This document shows, piece after piece, positions 52,433-62,915 of a stretch of 64,000 nucleotides of DNA. The stretch covers positions 186,001 to 250,000 of the forward strand of contig NZ_CP025422.1 in the NCBI RefSeq assembly GCF_002848265.1, given 5' to 3'. The DNA comes from Zhihengliuella sp. ISTPL4. GTDB taxonomy: Bacteria; Actinomycetota; Actinomycetes; Actinomycetales; Microbacteriaceae. The translations under genes and the position numbers were made by a program. The notes under the pieces are model-generated. The model had not been told where the DNA came from, made no database searches, and was given only the letters and a program-made list of their open reading frames with translations. Numbering within the stretch: position 1 is the first letter of the stretch; every line of letters begins with the position of its first letter.

Positions 52433-54376
52433 GTGACTTCCTCCCCTGATGACCCCACCTCCCAGGCAGAGGGAGCCGAGACTCCGACCGAGGCCGCCGC
52501 GCCCGTGCGGAAACCGGCCGCCAAGAGACCTGCCTCGGCCTCCACCGCGAAGAAGACGACCTCCTCCACGAAGCGGACGCCCGCGTCGTCGAGAGCCGGT
52601 GCGACCAAGACCGGGACCGGGAAAGCGACCGGGGCCGAGGGGGCGACGCCTGCGAAGTCCTCGCCCGCGAAGACGACGGCGGCGAAGACCGCGACGGCGA
52701 AGAGTGCAACAGCGAAGAGCACGACGGCGAAGACCGCGACGGCGAAGAGCACGACGGCGAAGACCACGACGACGAAGAAGCCCGCCGCGACGCCGAAGAA
52801 ACCGGCCGCGCGAGCCGTCACGGCGGCGCCGACCAAGGCAGCGGCGGAGAAGGCCGCGCCCACCGCCGAGGTCGTCGTCGAGCCCACGCCCAAGGCCAGC
52901 GTCGATCCCGCCACCGCTCCGGCGGGTGCGCGCACGTCCTCGGCTGCTCGTGCCGCGGCCGCGAGGAACACCGCCGCCCGTTCGACCGGGACGAAGCGCA
53001 CGACCGTGACGACCGCGAAGACGTCCGGCACCTCGGCCGCCAAGACGGCGGCCGCGAGAACGGCTGCCGCCAAGACGGCGGCAGCGAAGGCCTCGGCGGC
53101 GAAGACGGCAGCGGCGAAGGCGACGGCCGCGAAGACCACAGCCAAGACCACCGCGGCGAAGACCGCCGCGGCGAAGGCGGCTGCCGCCAAGGCCGCGGCT
53201 GCCAAGGCGGCGGAAGCAGAAGCGGCGGCGGCGAAGGCCGCGGAGGCGGATGAGGCGGAGGCGACCGTCGCGACGGAGGCCCCTGCGTCCGAGACCCCCG
53301 TTGCGGAGACCCCGTCGGATGAGTCCCCTGCGGCGCAGAGACCGGCCGTGGCCGCAGAGACCGTCGAAGCCGAGGTTCCGTCCACCGCGACGGACGCGTC
53401 CGCCGGCAGTGCTCCCTCCGAGGCGGAGGCGCTGACGGAAGAACCGGTGGCTGCAGACCCGGCGGTCGAGGTGTCCGACACCGCCCCCGCGGTGACGAAG
53501 GAGCCTGCGCCCGAAGAAACCCGCGTCGCGGACGTCGAGGTCGTCGAGGTCGTCGAAGCGGTGATCGCGGAGGAACCCCCCGGCAGCGTCGACGAAGAGG
53601 TGGCGGAAGAGCCGGCCACCGAGGCGATCCGGATCCGCGGACTCGTGAAGCAGTTCGGGGACAACCGCGCCGTGGACGGCATCGACCTCACCGTGCCCGC
53701 GGCCTCCTTCTACGGCATCGTCGGCCCCAACGGAGCCGGCAAGACGACGACCTTGTCGATCGTCGCCGGCCTCCTGCGCGCCGACGAGGGCAGCGTCCTC
53801 ATCTGCGGCATCGACCAGGCGACCGAACCACTCGCCGCGAAGCGCGTGATGGGGGTCCTGCCCGACCGGCTGCGCACCTTCGACCGCCTCACCGGTCGGC
53901 AGCTGCTCTACTACTACGGCCTGCTCCGCGGGCTCGCGGCCGACGTCATCGAGAAGCGCACCGGGGACCTCGCGCGGGCCTTCGACCTCGGGGACGCCCT
54001 GAACCGGGTCGTGTCCGACTATTCGGCCGGGATGACCAAGAAGATCATGCTCGCGGGCGCCATGATCCACTCGCCGCGCGTCCTGGTGCTCGACGAGCCG
54101 TTCGAGTCCGTGGATCCGGTGTCGTCCGCCGTCATCCTCGACATCCTCCGCGCCTATGTCGCGCACGGCGGCACGGTGATCCTGTCCAGCCACGGCATGG
54201 ACCTCGTCGAGCGCGTGTGCTCCCGGGTGGCCATCATCGTGAACGGCGAAGTCCTGGCCGAGGGAACGATCGACGAGGTGCGCGCGGGACAGACGCTCGA
54301 ATCGCGCTTCGTGGAACTCGCGGGCTCCAGCGGAGAGGTGGAGGGGCTCGAGTGGCTGCACACGTTCTCCGACTGA
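52433..54376 (+). CDS. ABC ATPase with histone H1-like N-terminal extension
   Basis: 647 residues. Residues 1 to about 262 are Lys/Ala/Thr low complexity made of degenerate pentapeptides like AKTAT and AKTAA, strongly basic. About 263-398 is Glu/Ala/Pro/Val-rich and acidic. The ABC domain then runs 398-647: Walker A GPNGAGKTT (431-439), Q-loop MGVLPDRLRTFD region, signature YSAGMTKKIMLAGAMI, Walker B VLVLDEPFESVD, H-loop SSHGMDLVE. The ABC part alone is normal length for an ABC-2 type exporter ATPase, and its permease follows. GTG 52433 is 6 nt after TACCGT, which places the tail inside the gene. The tail's role is unknown: DNA, polyphosphate or membrane binding are all possible. Confidence 0.88.
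   Translation: MTSSPDDPTSQAEGAETPTEAAAPVRKPAAKRPASASTAKKTTSSTKRTPASSRAGATKTGTGKATGAEGATPAKSSPAKTTAAKTATAKSATAKSTTAKTATAKSTTAKTTTTKKPAATPKKPAARAVTAAPTKAAAEKAAPTAEVVVEPTPKASVDPATAPAGARTSSAARAAAARNTAARSTGTKRTTVTTAKTSGTSAAKTAAARTAAAKTAAAKASAAKTAAAKATAAKTTAKTTAAKTAAAKAAAAKAAAAKAAEAEAAAAKAAEADEAEATVATEAPASETPVAETPSDESPAAQRPAVAAETVEAEVPSTATDASAGSAPSEAEALTEEPVAADPAVEVSDTAPAVTKEPAPEETRVADVEVVEVVEAVIAEEPPGSVDEEVAEEPATEAIRIRGLVKQFGDNRAVDGIDLTVPAASFYGIVGPNGAGKTTTLSIVAGLLRADEGSVLICGIDQATEPLAAKRVMGVLPDRLRTFDRLTGRQLLYYYGLLRGLAADVIEKRTGDLARAFDLGDALNRVVSDYSAGMTKKIMLAGAMIHSPRVLVLDEPFESVDPVSSAVILDILRAYVAHGGTVILSSHGMDLVERVCSRVAIIVNGEVLAEGTIDEVRAGQTLESRFVELAGSSGEVEGLEWLHTFSD
52670..52780 (+). repeat. Tandem 15-bp coding repeats (AKTAT/AKSTT)
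   Basis: Units such as GCGAAGACCGCGACG and GCGAAGAGCACGACG repeat with a 15-bp period and include longer exact duplications. They encode the pentapeptides of the histone-like tail and are prone to slippage, so length may vary between strains. Confidence 0.7.
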
Positions 54377-55917
54377 GGGTCGCGCTCCTCCTGGGCGCCC
54401 TGCGCGGGGAACATCGGGCGCGGGTCCTGCTGTCCTTCGGCGCGGTCGTCGCCGTCACCGTGGTCGTCTGCGTGGCGGTGTTCAGTCTCTCCGACGCGCC
54501 GGTGCCTGTGTCCAGCGCGGTGACCGTGCTCGGGGGCGCGGCCGTCCTGCTCGGCTTCCTCGTCGGCCCGGTGCTCGTGGGCGCGGTCGATCAGCTCGAT
54601 CCGCGGCGCTTCGCGGTGTTCGGTGTCGACGAGCGGAAGATGCCCTGGGTGCTCACCGTCGCGTCGCTCGTCAGTGTGCCGAGCCTCGCACTGCTCGCGG
54701 TGTACGTCAGCGTGGCCGCCGTCGCCATCCGTGCCGGTGCCCCCTGGCTGCCGACCGTCCTTTTGGCCGTGGTCGGACTGCTCACGACCGTCCTCGTCGC
54801 CCGGATCGGAATGGCGATCAACGCCCTCCTGCTTCCCGAGCGGCGCTCCCGCGAGCTCACCGCCCTGTTCGCCCTCGCCCTGATCGTCATCGCGTTCCCG
54901 GTGGCCGTGTTCCTCGGTTCGCTGCGCTGGGACGGGGAAGTGCCGGCGTCCCTGGCAACGCTGACGTCCGTGATCGGGTTCACGCCGCTCGCTGCTGCTC
55001 CGGGGGCGATGTTCGCCGCGGCGGCGGGCGAGACCGCCACCGCCTGGATCAGCGGTCTCGTGGCGGTCGCCACCCTCGCGCTGCTGTGGCTGGCCTGGGC
55101 GTGGTTCGTGCGCCGGCTGCTCACGACGACGGAGCGGCCGGTCGCCGCGCGCGAGCGCACCGGGCTCGGCTGGTTCGCGCTGCTGCCCTCGAACGCCTTC
55201 GGTGCCATCGCGGCGCGCAGCCTCGTGTACTGGCTGCGCGACCGTCGGTACATCATGAACATCATCGTCGTTCCGGTGGCGGGCGTGCTCACGGTGTTCC
55301 CGCTGATCGTCGCCGGAGTGCCGGTCGAGATCGCCGCCCTCGTCCCGGTGCCGGTCATGGCGCTGTTCTTCGGCTGGCTGCCGCACAACGACGTCGCGTA
55401 CGACTCGACCGCCCTCTGGACGCACGTCGCGAGCGGTGTCCGCGGCCTGCCGGATCGCCTGGGACGACTGGTTCCCGTGCTCCTGGTCGCGGTGCCGGTG
55501 CTGGCGATCGCCGTGCCGCTCTCCCTGCTGCTGGCAGGGCACTGGAGCCTTCTCCTCCCGCTGGTCGGTCTCGGTGCCTCGCTCCTGTTCTCCGCCCTCG
55601 GCATCTCCAGCGTGGTGTCCGTGGTGGCGCCCTATGCGGTCTCGCGTCCCGGCGACAGCCCGTTCCAACAGCCGCAGCGACCGACCTCGCGAGGCATCTA
55701 CGGCCCCGCGGCGGCGTTCCTCGGTGCGATCATCCTGAGCGCGCCGACGATCTGGCTGTTCGGCGCGAGCATCGTCGCCGATCCCGGCTTCGCGCCCGCG
55801 GCGTTCTGGGTGGGCATCGTCACCGGGATCATCGTGCTCATCGGGGGCGCGGTCGTCGGCGGGCGCATCTTCGAGCGCAGCGGCGAACGGCTGATGGAGT
55901 TCGTCGAGACCGCGTGA
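54352..55917 (+). CDS. ABC transporter permease partner of the tailed ATPase
   Basis: 521 residues with roughly twelve membrane helices grouped in two halves (about 25-290 and 295-520) around a cytoplasmic loop holding LLPSNAFGAIAARSLVYWLR, a pattern of large ABC-2-like permeases. GTG 54352 has GGAGGGG upstream and overlaps the ATPase gene by 25 bp, so translation is coupled. Substrate unknown. Together with 52433 it forms a complete ATPase-permease pair. Confidence 0.85.
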   Translation: MAAHVLRLRVALLLGALRGEHRARVLLSFGAVVAVTVVVCVAVFSLSDAPVPVSSAVTVLGGAAVLLGFLVGPVLVGAVDQLDPRRFAVFGVDERKMPWVLTVASLVSVPSLALLAVYVSVAAVAIRAGAPWLPTVLLAVVGLLTTVLVARIGMAINALLLPERRSRELTALFALALIVIAFPVAVFLGSLRWDGEVPASLATLTSVIGFTPLAAAPGAMFAAAAGETATAWISGLVAVATLALLWLAWAWFVRRLLTTTERPVAARERTGLGWFALLPSNAFGAIAARSLVYWLRDRRYIMNIIVVPVAGVLTVFPLIVAGVPVEIAALVPVPVMALFFGWLPHNDVAYDSTALWTHVASGVRGLPDRLGRLVPVLLVAVPVLAIAVPLSLLLAGHWSLLLPLVGLGASLLFSALGISSVVSVVAPYAVSRPGDSPFQQPQRPTSRGIYGPAAAFLGAIILSAPTIWLFGASIVADPGFAPAAFWVGIVTGIIVLIGGAVVGGRIFERSGERLMEFVETA

Positions 55918-55958
55918 GACCCGCCCCGCCCGGGCGCGGACGCGGCTAGAATCACGGG

Positions 55959-56225
55959 ATGAGTACTCCGCTGGACAGCCCCGATCAGGGCGGCGTGGCA
56001 ACGCTTGATCGCGAACTGGAAGAGCTCCTCCGTGAGGAGAACATCGAACCGGGCGACCACGAGCGCTTCTCGCACTACGTCAAGAAGGACAAGATCCTCG
56101 AGTCGGCGATCACGGGCAAGCCCGTCCGCGCCCTCTGCGGCAAGAAGTGGACGCCGGGCCGCGATCCGGAGAAGTTCCCGATCTGCCCGACGTGCAAGGA
56201 GATCTACGAGTCGATGGTCGGCTGA
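55959..56225 (+). CDS. DUF3039 protein
   Basis: 88 residues. Conserved in Actinobacteria, function unknown. The C-terminal half looks like a small zinc ribbon: ALCGKKW and FPICPTCKEIY supply three Cys plus possible His ligands (HERFSHYVKKD). ATG 55959 is 6 nt after TAGAAT (55947-55952), so leaderless. Confidence 0.85.
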   Translation: MSTPLDSPDQGGVATLDRELEELLREENIEPGDHERFSHYVKKDKILESAITGKPVRALCGKKWTPGRDPEKFPICPTCKEIYESMVG

Positions 56226-56246
56226 CAGCCGCCGACGGCGTCCTGA

Positions 56247-57572
56247 TCAGTCGGCCTCGACGTAGACCGTCGGGATCGCCGGGTCCGACTTGCTGAGCGC
56301 CAGTGCGCGGACCGGCAGCTCCTCGCGCACGCGGAGGTGGTGCGCACGGGCGGCAGCCGTGCCGGCCGCTCCCTCGTGGGCGGTGTTGATCTCGCCGCCC
56401 TCCACGAGGGTCACCTGGAGCGGCCGCCCGTCCGGGTGCTCCTCCGGCGTGTCCAGCACTTCGAATCCGTCGGAGACGACGACCGTCTCCGTGGCCGCCA
56501 CGCCATCGCTGAGCGTGCGGAAGGCCGCCTTGCGACCGCCGAACGACGCCTTGTCGGCGGAGGCCTTGGCGACCCCGATCCACGCGCCGTCGGCGTCCTG
56601 CCGCGCCACGAGCTTGTAGACCATGCTCGCGGTCGGATATCCGGAGCCGGTCACGACCGAGGTGCCCACACCGTAGGCGTCCACCGGCGAGGCGGCCAGG
56701 GCGGCGATCGCATACTCGTCCAGATCGCTCGTCACGGTGATCCGGGTCTCGGTGGCGCCGAGCTCGTCCAACTGCGCGCGGACCTCGGCGGCGACGATCG
56801 GCAGGTCGCCGGAGTCGATGCGGACCCCGCCGAGCCCGGTGCCGGCGACGCGGATCGCCGTCTCGACGCCCGTGCGGATGTCGTAGGTGTCCACGAGGAG
56901 CGTCGTGTCCACGCCCATGCTCTCGACCTGCGCGCGGAAGGCGTCCTCCTCGCTGTCGTGGAGCAGCGTCCAGGAGTGCGCGGCGGTGCCCATGGTCGGG
57001 ATGCCCCAGGCGCGGCCGGCCTCGAGGTTGCTCGTGGCGCCGAAGCCGGCGATGTAGGCGGCCCGGGCCGCGGCGACGGCGGAGCGCTCGGCTGCTCGGC
57101 GAGAGCCCATCTCCGCGAGCGGACGCTCGCCGGCGGCGATGCTCATGCGCGCGGCGGCCGTGGCGACCGCGGAGTCGTGGTTGAGCACGCTCAGCGCCAG
57201 GGTCTCGAGGACGACGGCGTCGGCGAAGGAGCCCTCGACCGTGAGGATGGGGGATCCCGGGAAGTAGAGCTCGCCCTCGCGGTATCCGCGGATCGTGCCC
57301 GTGAAGCGGTAGCGCTCGAGGGAGGCGAGGGTCTCGGCGTCGACGACGCGCTCGTCGCGGAGGAAACGCAGCTCGTCGTCCCCGAAGCGGAAGTCGCGGA
57401 GCAGCCCGAGCAGTCGTCCGGTGCCCGCGACGACGCCGAAGCGGCGCCCGCCGGACAGGCGTCGGGAGAAGAGTTCGAAGACGCTCGGACGGGAGGCAGT
57501 GCCGTCCCGGAGCGAGGCGGCGAGCATCGTGAGCTCGTAACGGTCGGTGAGCAGCGCCGTCGACGTGGTCAT
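56247..57572 (-). CDS. pncB: Nicotinate phosphoribosyltransferase
   Basis: 441 residues. It joins nicotinate and PRPP to nicotinate mononucleotide in NAD salvage. [18 protein letters not shown] is the N-terminal signature, and [37 protein letters not shown] (near the active-site His) and VRIDSGDLP mark the core. ATG 57572 follows TAAGCT (57584-57579) at 6 nt, so leaderless. It is divergent from murI. Confidence 0.95.
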   Translation of the reverse strand: MTTSTALLTDRYELTMLAASLRDGTASRPSVFELFSRRLSGGRRFGVVAGTGRLLGLLRDFRFGDDELRFLRDERVVDAETLASLERYRFTGTIRGYREGELYFPGSPILTVEGSFADAVVLETLALSVLNHDSAVATAAARMSIAAGERPLAEMGSRRAAERSAVAAARAAYIAGFGATSNLEAGRAWGIPTMGTAAHSWTLLHDSEEDAFRAQVESMGVDTTLLVDTYDIRTGVETAIRVAGTGLGGVRIDSGDLPIVAAEVRAQLDELGATETRITVTSDLDEYAIAALAASPVDAYGVGTSVVTGSGYPTASMVYKLVARQDADGAWIGVAKASADKASFGGRKAAFRTLSDGVAATETVVVSDGFEVLDTPEEHPDGRPLQVTLVEGGEINTAHEGAAGTAAARAHHLRVREELPVRALALSKSDPAIPTVYVEAD

Positions 57573-57634
57573 GCGCTCAGCTTAGTGAGGCCGTGATGCA
57601 CGAGTCGTCGCGCACGCGGGTAGGCTGGGGAGTC

Positions 57635-58471
57635 ATGAACGACGCGCCCATCGGGATCTTCGACTCCGGTGTCGGCGGGCTCACGGTGGCCAGGGCCATC
57701 CGCGCCCAGCTGCCCCGCGAATCGTTCGTCTACATCGGCGACACCGCCCACTCGCCGTACGGCCCCAAGCCCATCGCCGATGTGCGCCGCTACGCGCTCG
57801 AGGTGCTCGACACGCTCGTCGACCAGGGCGTCAAGATGCTGGTGATCGCCTGCAACACCGCGTCGGCGGCGATGCTGCGCGATGCGCGCGAGCGCTACGA
57901 CGTGCCCGTGGTCGAGGTCATCGGTCCCGCCGTGCGCCGCGCGGTGTCCACCACGAGGAATGGCCGGGTCGGCGTGATCGGCACCGTCGGCACGATCGGT
58001 TCGCGGGCCTACCAGGACATGCTCGAGGTCGATGAGCGCCTGCAGGTGTTCACCGCCGCTTGCCCGCGCTTCGTCGAGTTCGTCGAGGCCGGGGTCACCG
58101 GCACGCCCGAGGTGCTCGCCGTCGCCGAGGAGTACCTCGCGCCGCTGCGGGAGGCCGACGTCGATACGCTCGTCCTCGGCTGCACGCACTACCCGTTCCT
58201 CCGTGGCGCGATCAGCTACGTCATGGGGGAGGGCGTCACCCTGGTCTCCAGCGACGACGAGACCGCGGGCGACGTGTACCGTCAGCTCGTGCGCGGCGAC
58301 CTGTTGGCGCCGGCAGATGCCACCGCGACCTATGTCTACGAGGCCACGGGTGACTCCGCCGAGGACTTCACCGCCCTCGCCAACCGTCTCATGGGCCGCG
58401 AGGTGCGCGACGTGCAGCTCGTCCAGACCGGCGTCATCACGCTTCCCGATTCCGCCCTCGACGCACGCTGA
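57635..58471 (+). CDS. murI: Glutamate racemase
   Basis: 278 residues. It supplies D-glutamate for peptidoglycan. [17 protein letters not shown] start, the two catalytic cysteines in [12 protein letters not shown] and [13 protein letters not shown], and [14 protein letters not shown] 57635 is 8 nt after TAGGCT (57621-57626), so leaderless or nearly so. It leads a murI-rph-rdgB unit, a gene order common in actinobacteria. Confidence 0.96.
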   Translation: MNDAPIGIFDSGVGGLTVARAIRAQLPRESFVYIGDTAHSPYGPKPIADVRRYALEVLDTLVDQGVKMLVIACNTASAAMLRDARERYDVPVVEVIGPAVRRAVSTTRNGRVGVIGTVGTIGSRAYQDMLEVDERLQVFTAACPRFVEFVEAGVTGTPEVLAVAEEYLAPLREADVDTLVLGCTHYPFLRGAISYVMGEGVTLVSSDDETAGDVYRQLVRGDLLAPADATATYVYEATGDSAEDFTALANRLMGREVRDVQLVQTGVITLPDSALDAR

Positions 58472-58504
58472 GCGCGTCGCTCCATCCCCGACCGAGAGAA
58501 GCAC

Positions 58505-59242
<738 letters not shown>

Positions 59243-59244
59243 GC

Positions 59245-59838
59245 ATGCGCGTCGTCCTGGCGACCCACAACCCGCACAAGGTGGCGGAGTTCCAGCAGAT
59301 CGTGCAGCAGACGCGGCCCGACCTGGAGGTCGTCGGCTACGACGGTCCCGAGCCGGTCGAGGACGGAGTGACGTTCGCCGAGAACGCCCTCCTCAAGGCG
59401 CGTGCGGCTGCCGCGCACACCGGCCTCGCCGCACTCGCGGATGACTCGGGCATCTGCGTGGACGTGCTCGGCGGTTCGCCCGGGGTGTTCTCCGCGTACT
59501 GGGCAGGGCAGAAGAAGGACGCCACGGCGAACCTGGAACTGCTGCTCGATCAGCTGCGCGACATCGCCGACCCGCAGCGTGCCGCGCACTTCACCTCGAC
59601 CATCGCCCTCGTCCTCCCGGACGGTCGGGAGCACGTCGTCGAGGGGATCTGGCCCGGACGGCTCGCCCACGAAGCCGCGGGAGCCGGGGGCTTCGGGTAC
59701 GACCCGATCTTCATCCCGGATGGTCAGTCCGACGGCGCGGAGCGCACGGTGGGGGAGTACACGGCGGAGGAGAAGCAGGCGCAGTCGCATCGCGCCCGCG
59801 CCTTCACTGCCCTCGTGCCGCTGCTCGCCGCGCTCTGA
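59245..59838 (+). CDS. rdgB: XTP/dITP diphosphatase (RdgB/HAM1)
   Basis: 197 residues. It removes deaminated purine triphosphates. VVLATHNPHKVAEFQQI, ENALLKARAAAAHTGL, ADDSGICVDVLGGSPGVFS and GGFGYDPIFIPDG cover the active site. I took ATG 59245; a GTG at 59239 overlapping the rph stop (GTGA) would add two residues and would fit translational coupling. Confidence 0.95.
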   Translation: MRVVLATHNPHKVAEFQQIVQQTRPDLEVVGYDGPEPVEDGVTFAENALLKARAAAAHTGLAALADDSGICVDVLGGSPGVFSAYWAGQKKDATANLELLLDQLRDIADPQRAAHFTSTIALVLPDGREHVVEGIWPGRLAHEAAGAGGFGYDPIFIPDGQSDGAERTVGEYTAEEKQAQSHRARAFTALVPLLAAL

Positions 59839-59938
59839 GCATCCCGCGGAAGAATCCCTGCTGAAGCTGAGAATCGTTACTGTTCCCGACTAGCCGGGAT
59901 CGGCCTTCTCGGGCCGGCCGCCGGGCTAGCCTGGGGGC

Positions 59939-60859
59939 ATGCACGATCATGCGCCCGCGCCCGGCGGTCTCCGCTCGGCGAGCAGCCGACGCCTGCTCGC
60001 GATCTCCCTGACCCTCACGGCGACGGTGATGATCGTCCAGGTCGTCGGCGCGCTCCTCACGGGCTCGCTGGCGCTGCTCGCCGACGCCGCGCACATGTTC
60101 ACGGATGGCTCCGCGCTCGTCATCGCGCTGATCGCGGCGACCGTCGCCGCGCGCCCCGCGGACGACCGGCGGACGTTCGGCTACCAGCGCGCGGAGGTGT
60201 TCGGCGCGCTCATCAACGCCGTCATCCTCATCGCTCTCGCCACGGTCGTCGCCGTGCAGGGGGTGCAGCGGCTGCTGAACCCCTCCGAGGTCGAGGTGGC
60301 CGGCGGGCTGATGCTCGTCGTGGCCGTCGTCGGCCTCCTCGCGAACGCGGTGTCGATGTGGCTGCTCAGCCGGGCGCAGCGCACGAACCTCAACGTGCGC
60401 GGCGCCTACCTCGAGGTGATGGGCGACCTGCTCGGCTCGCTCATGGTCATCATCGCCGCGGGCGTGATCCTCGTGACGGGCTGGATGCCGGCCGACGCGC
60501 TCGCCTCGCTGTTCATCGCCGCGATGATCATCCCGCGGGCGTTCGTCCTGCTCAAGGAGGTGTTCTCCGTCCTCGCCGAGTCGGCGCCGAAAGGCATGGC
60601 GGTGGGCGAGATCCGCACCCACCTGCTCGGCTACGACGGCGTCGTCGGGGTCCACGACGTGCACGTGTGGCAGCTCACCCGTGGTGCGCCGGTCTTCACG
60701 GCACACGTCAGCGTGCGGCCGGACCTGCTGGCGGACGGACGCTCGGCGGCGCTGCTGTCGGAGATGCAGGCATGCCTCGCCGATCACTTCGATGTGGCCC
60801 ACTCCACGTTCCAGATCGAGCCGGCCGAGCAGAGCGACTGCGAACCGCACCACGCCTGA
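59939..60859 (+). CDS. Cation diffusion facilitator (Zn/Cd/Co efflux)
   Basis: 306 residues. Six membrane helices, then a cytoplasmic domain from about residue 205. The metal site is LLADAAHMFTDGSAL in helix 2 (His and Asp) and YLEVMGDLLGS in helix 5. A His-rich N-terminal start (HDHAPAPGG) and C-terminal HH are short. It exports divalent metal for proton. ATG 59939 is 6 nt after TAGCCT (59927-59932), so leaderless. A GC-rich imperfect dyad lies upstream. Confidence 0.93.
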   Translation: MHDHAPAPGGLRSASSRRLLAISLTLTATVMIVQVVGALLTGSLALLADAAHMFTDGSALVIALIAATVAARPADDRRTFGYQRAEVFGALINAVILIALATVVAVQGVQRLLNPSEVEVAGGLMLVVAVVGLLANAVSMWLLSRAQRTNLNVRGAYLEVMGDLLGSLMVIIAAGVILVTGWMPADALASLFIAAMIIPRAFVLLKEVFSVLAESAPKGMAVGEIRTHLLGYDGVVGVHDVHVWQLTRGAPVFTAHVSVRPDLLADGRSAALLSEMQACLADHFDVAHSTFQIEPAEQSDCEPHHA

Positions 60860-60872
60860 GGGCGGGAGCCGC

Positions 60873-62858
60873 TCACGCCTCGACGGTGATCTCGTCGGCC
60901 GTCTTGTCCGGGCGCAGACCTCGCCAGCGGGCGTGCCGGAGGATGCCGTCCGGCGTCCAGTTCGCGAACTCCACCTCGCCGACCAGCTCGGGACGTACCC
61001 ACAGCGCATCGGAGGCGTCGGGTCGCGGGACGCCGTCGAGCGGTGCGCGCTCGATCCGCAGCGGTTCCAGGCGGGCCAGCAGATCGCGGAGGATCCGGTC
61101 GGTGAACCCGGTGCCCACGCGGCCGATGTAGCGGAGGTCGTCGCCCTCCGGCACGGCGAGGAGGAGGGAGCCGAGGGTCCCCTCCCGCTCGCCCTTTCCC
61201 GGGCGGATGCCGACGATGACCGCCTCCTGCATGCGGGTGTTCTTGAGCTTGAGCCAGGAGGGTGAGCGCTGGCCGGCACGATATCGCGACGCCGGATCCT
61301 TCACGACGACGCCCTCCAGGCCGAACTCCTCGCTCGCCGCCAGTGCCGCGTCCACGTCATCGAAGACGGGAGGGACCTGGACGGGGGCATCGATCCCCGC
61401 CACGATGTCGCCCAGCAGCGTGCGGCGCTCGCGGAGCGGCATCCCGGTGAGATCGTGGCCGTCGAGACGGAGCAGGTCGAACAGCATGTACACGATCGGC
61501 GTGCGCACGACCTCGCGCTCGATCTCCCGCGGCCGGGTGAGGTGCATGCGGTTCTGCAACAGGGAGAAGCTCGGCCGGGCGGCGCTGTCGAAGGCGACGA
61601 TCTCCCCATCGACGATGGCCTCGTCGACCGGGAGGAACGGGGCGCCGTCAGCCGTCAGCTCGGGGTAGCGGGCGGTGATGTCGGTGCCACGGCGGGCGTG
61701 CAGGGACATGCGTCCGTCGCGCCAGGTGCCGATCGCACGGATGCCGTCCCACTTCACCTCCACCCAGGACGGTGAGCTGAGGGTGCGGGCGATCGCCGGG
61801 GTCCCGTTCTCGGCGAGCATGGGGGCGAGGGAGGGGAGGGTCGTCCCGGCGGGTTCCGGTGCCGGCTCGGCGAGCGGGCGGGCTCGACGCGTGCGGGAGG
61901 GGGCCGCCGCCCGGATCGCGGGAGCGGGAGCCGGTGTCGCGGCGCGCGAGGTCGCCGGCAGAGCCGGAGCATCGGGGCGGAGGGAGGAGAGCGGGTCGAA
62001 TCCCTCGGCGGCACGTGCCAGCACCTCGTCCAGTTCCAGGTGCGCGAGCTTCCGGTCGTCGAGCTCCTCCCAGGTGCGTGGCGCCGCGACACCGGGTCGG
62101 GCGCGCCCCCGCAGGGAGTAGGGGGAGATCGTCGTCTTCTTGCCGTTGTTCTGACTCCAGTCGAGGAAGACCTTGCCGCCGCGGACCGCCTTGGACATGA
62201 CGCTCGTCGCGAGGTCCGGATGCTCGTTCTCGATGATCCGGGCCAGCTCCTTGACCACGGCGGAGACCTCGGCGCTGGTCTGCTCGCCGGGCAGGCTCGC
62301 GTAGAGGTGGATGCCCTTGCTGCCGCTCGTCACCGGAAGCGGATCGAGTCCCATCCCGGTGAGCAGCGTCCTGGCGATCCGAGCGACCTCGGCGCACTGC
62401 GCGAGGTCGGCGCCGGGACCCGGGTCGAGGTCGAGGACGAGGCGGTCGGGGCGGCCGGGCAGACCCTCGGGAGTGAAGCGCCACTGCGGTACGTGCAGCT
62501 CGATCGCTGCGACCTGCGCCAGCCAGACCAACGTCGGCACGTCCTCCACCAGCGGATATGCCTTGGGGCCGTCCGAGTGCTGGATGTCCTGCCGAGGGAT
62601 CCAGTCCGGAGCGCCGGGCTCGAGCTGCTTGGTGAAGAAGGAGTCTTCGGGAGCGGCGGCCGTGCCGACGCCCTCGACCCAGCGCTTGCGCGTGACCGGA
62701 CGCCCGTCGAGGAGCGGGAGGAGCAGAGGCGCGATGGCGGTGTAATAGGCGATCACCTCGCCCTTGGTCGTGCCCGTCTCCGGGTAGACGACCTTGTCGA
62801 GGTTGGTCACGCGCAGTCGTCGGCCGTCGATCTGCACGACCTGCGCCTCTCCCACCAT
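60873..62858 (-). CDS. ligD: Non-homologous end-joining DNA ligase LigD (polymerase + ligase)
   Basis: 661 residues. Order: primase/polymerase domain (about 1-290; metal Asp pair in VLDLDPGPG, SGSKGIHLY, KVFLDWSQN), an Ala/Pro linker (about 300-345), then ATP-dependent ligase with nucleotidyl Lys in VEVKWDGIRAIG near residue 367, VVVKDPASRYRAGQRSP and an OB fold. The 3'-phosphoesterase domain of Pseudomonas or Mycobacterium LigD is absent, and polymerase precedes ligase. ATG 62858 follows TACGCT (62870-62865) at 6 nt, so leaderless. It is divergent from ku. Confidence 0.95.
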   Translation of the reverse strand: MVGEAQVVQIDGRRLRVTNLDKVVYPETGTTKGEVIAYYTAIAPLLLPLLDGRPVTRKRWVEGVGTAAAPEDSFFTKQLEPGAPDWIPRQDIQHSDGPKAYPLVEDVPTLVWLAQVAAIELHVPQWRFTPEGLPGRPDRLVLDLDPGPGADLAQCAEVARIARTLLTGMGLDPLPVTSGSKGIHLYASLPGEQTSAEVSAVVKELARIIENEHPDLATSVMSKAVRGGKVFLDWSQNNGKKTTISPYSLRGRARPGVAAPRTWEELDDRKLAHLELDEVLARAAEGFDPLSSLRPDAPALPATSRAATPAPAPAIRAAAPSRTRRARPLAEPAPEPAGTTLPSLAPMLAENGTPAIARTLSSPSWVEVKWDGIRAIGTWRDGRMSLHARRGTDITARYPELTADGAPFLPVDEAIVDGEIVAFDSAARPSFSLLQNRMHLTRPREIEREVVRTPIVYMLFDLLRLDGHDLTGMPLRERRTLLGDIVAGIDAPVQVPPVFDDVDAALAASEEFGLEGVVVKDPASRYRAGQRSPSWLKLKNTRMQEAVIVGIRPGKGEREGTLGSLLLAVPEGDDLRYIGRVGTGFTDRILRDLLARLEPLRIERAPLDGVPRPDASDALWVRPELVGEVEFANWTPDGILRHARWRGLRPDKTADEITVEA

Positions 62859-62915
62859 GGAGCCAGCGTAGTCAAGGGGTGGTCGTGACGGGTGAGGCTG
62901 GTGTCTACTGGTGTG
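62859..62915. promoter_or_regulatory. Divergent ligD/ku promoter region
   Basis: 57 bp. Leftward TACGCT (62870-62865) is 6 nt before the ligD ATG, and rightward TCTACT (62904-62909) is 6 nt before the ku ATG. Both would make leaderless messages from one compact region. Confidence 0.5.

Noticed and set aside
52433..53620. Histone-like tail as a separate gene before a shorter ABC gene
   Set aside because: There is no stop codon, no internal ribosome site or -10 box at the ABC domain start that I can see, and the frame is continuous.
59890..59932. GC-rich imperfect inverted repeat before the cation efflux gene as a metal-regulator operator
   Set aside because: Arms need several gaps to pair and GGCC/CCGG runs are common in this DNA; too weak to list.
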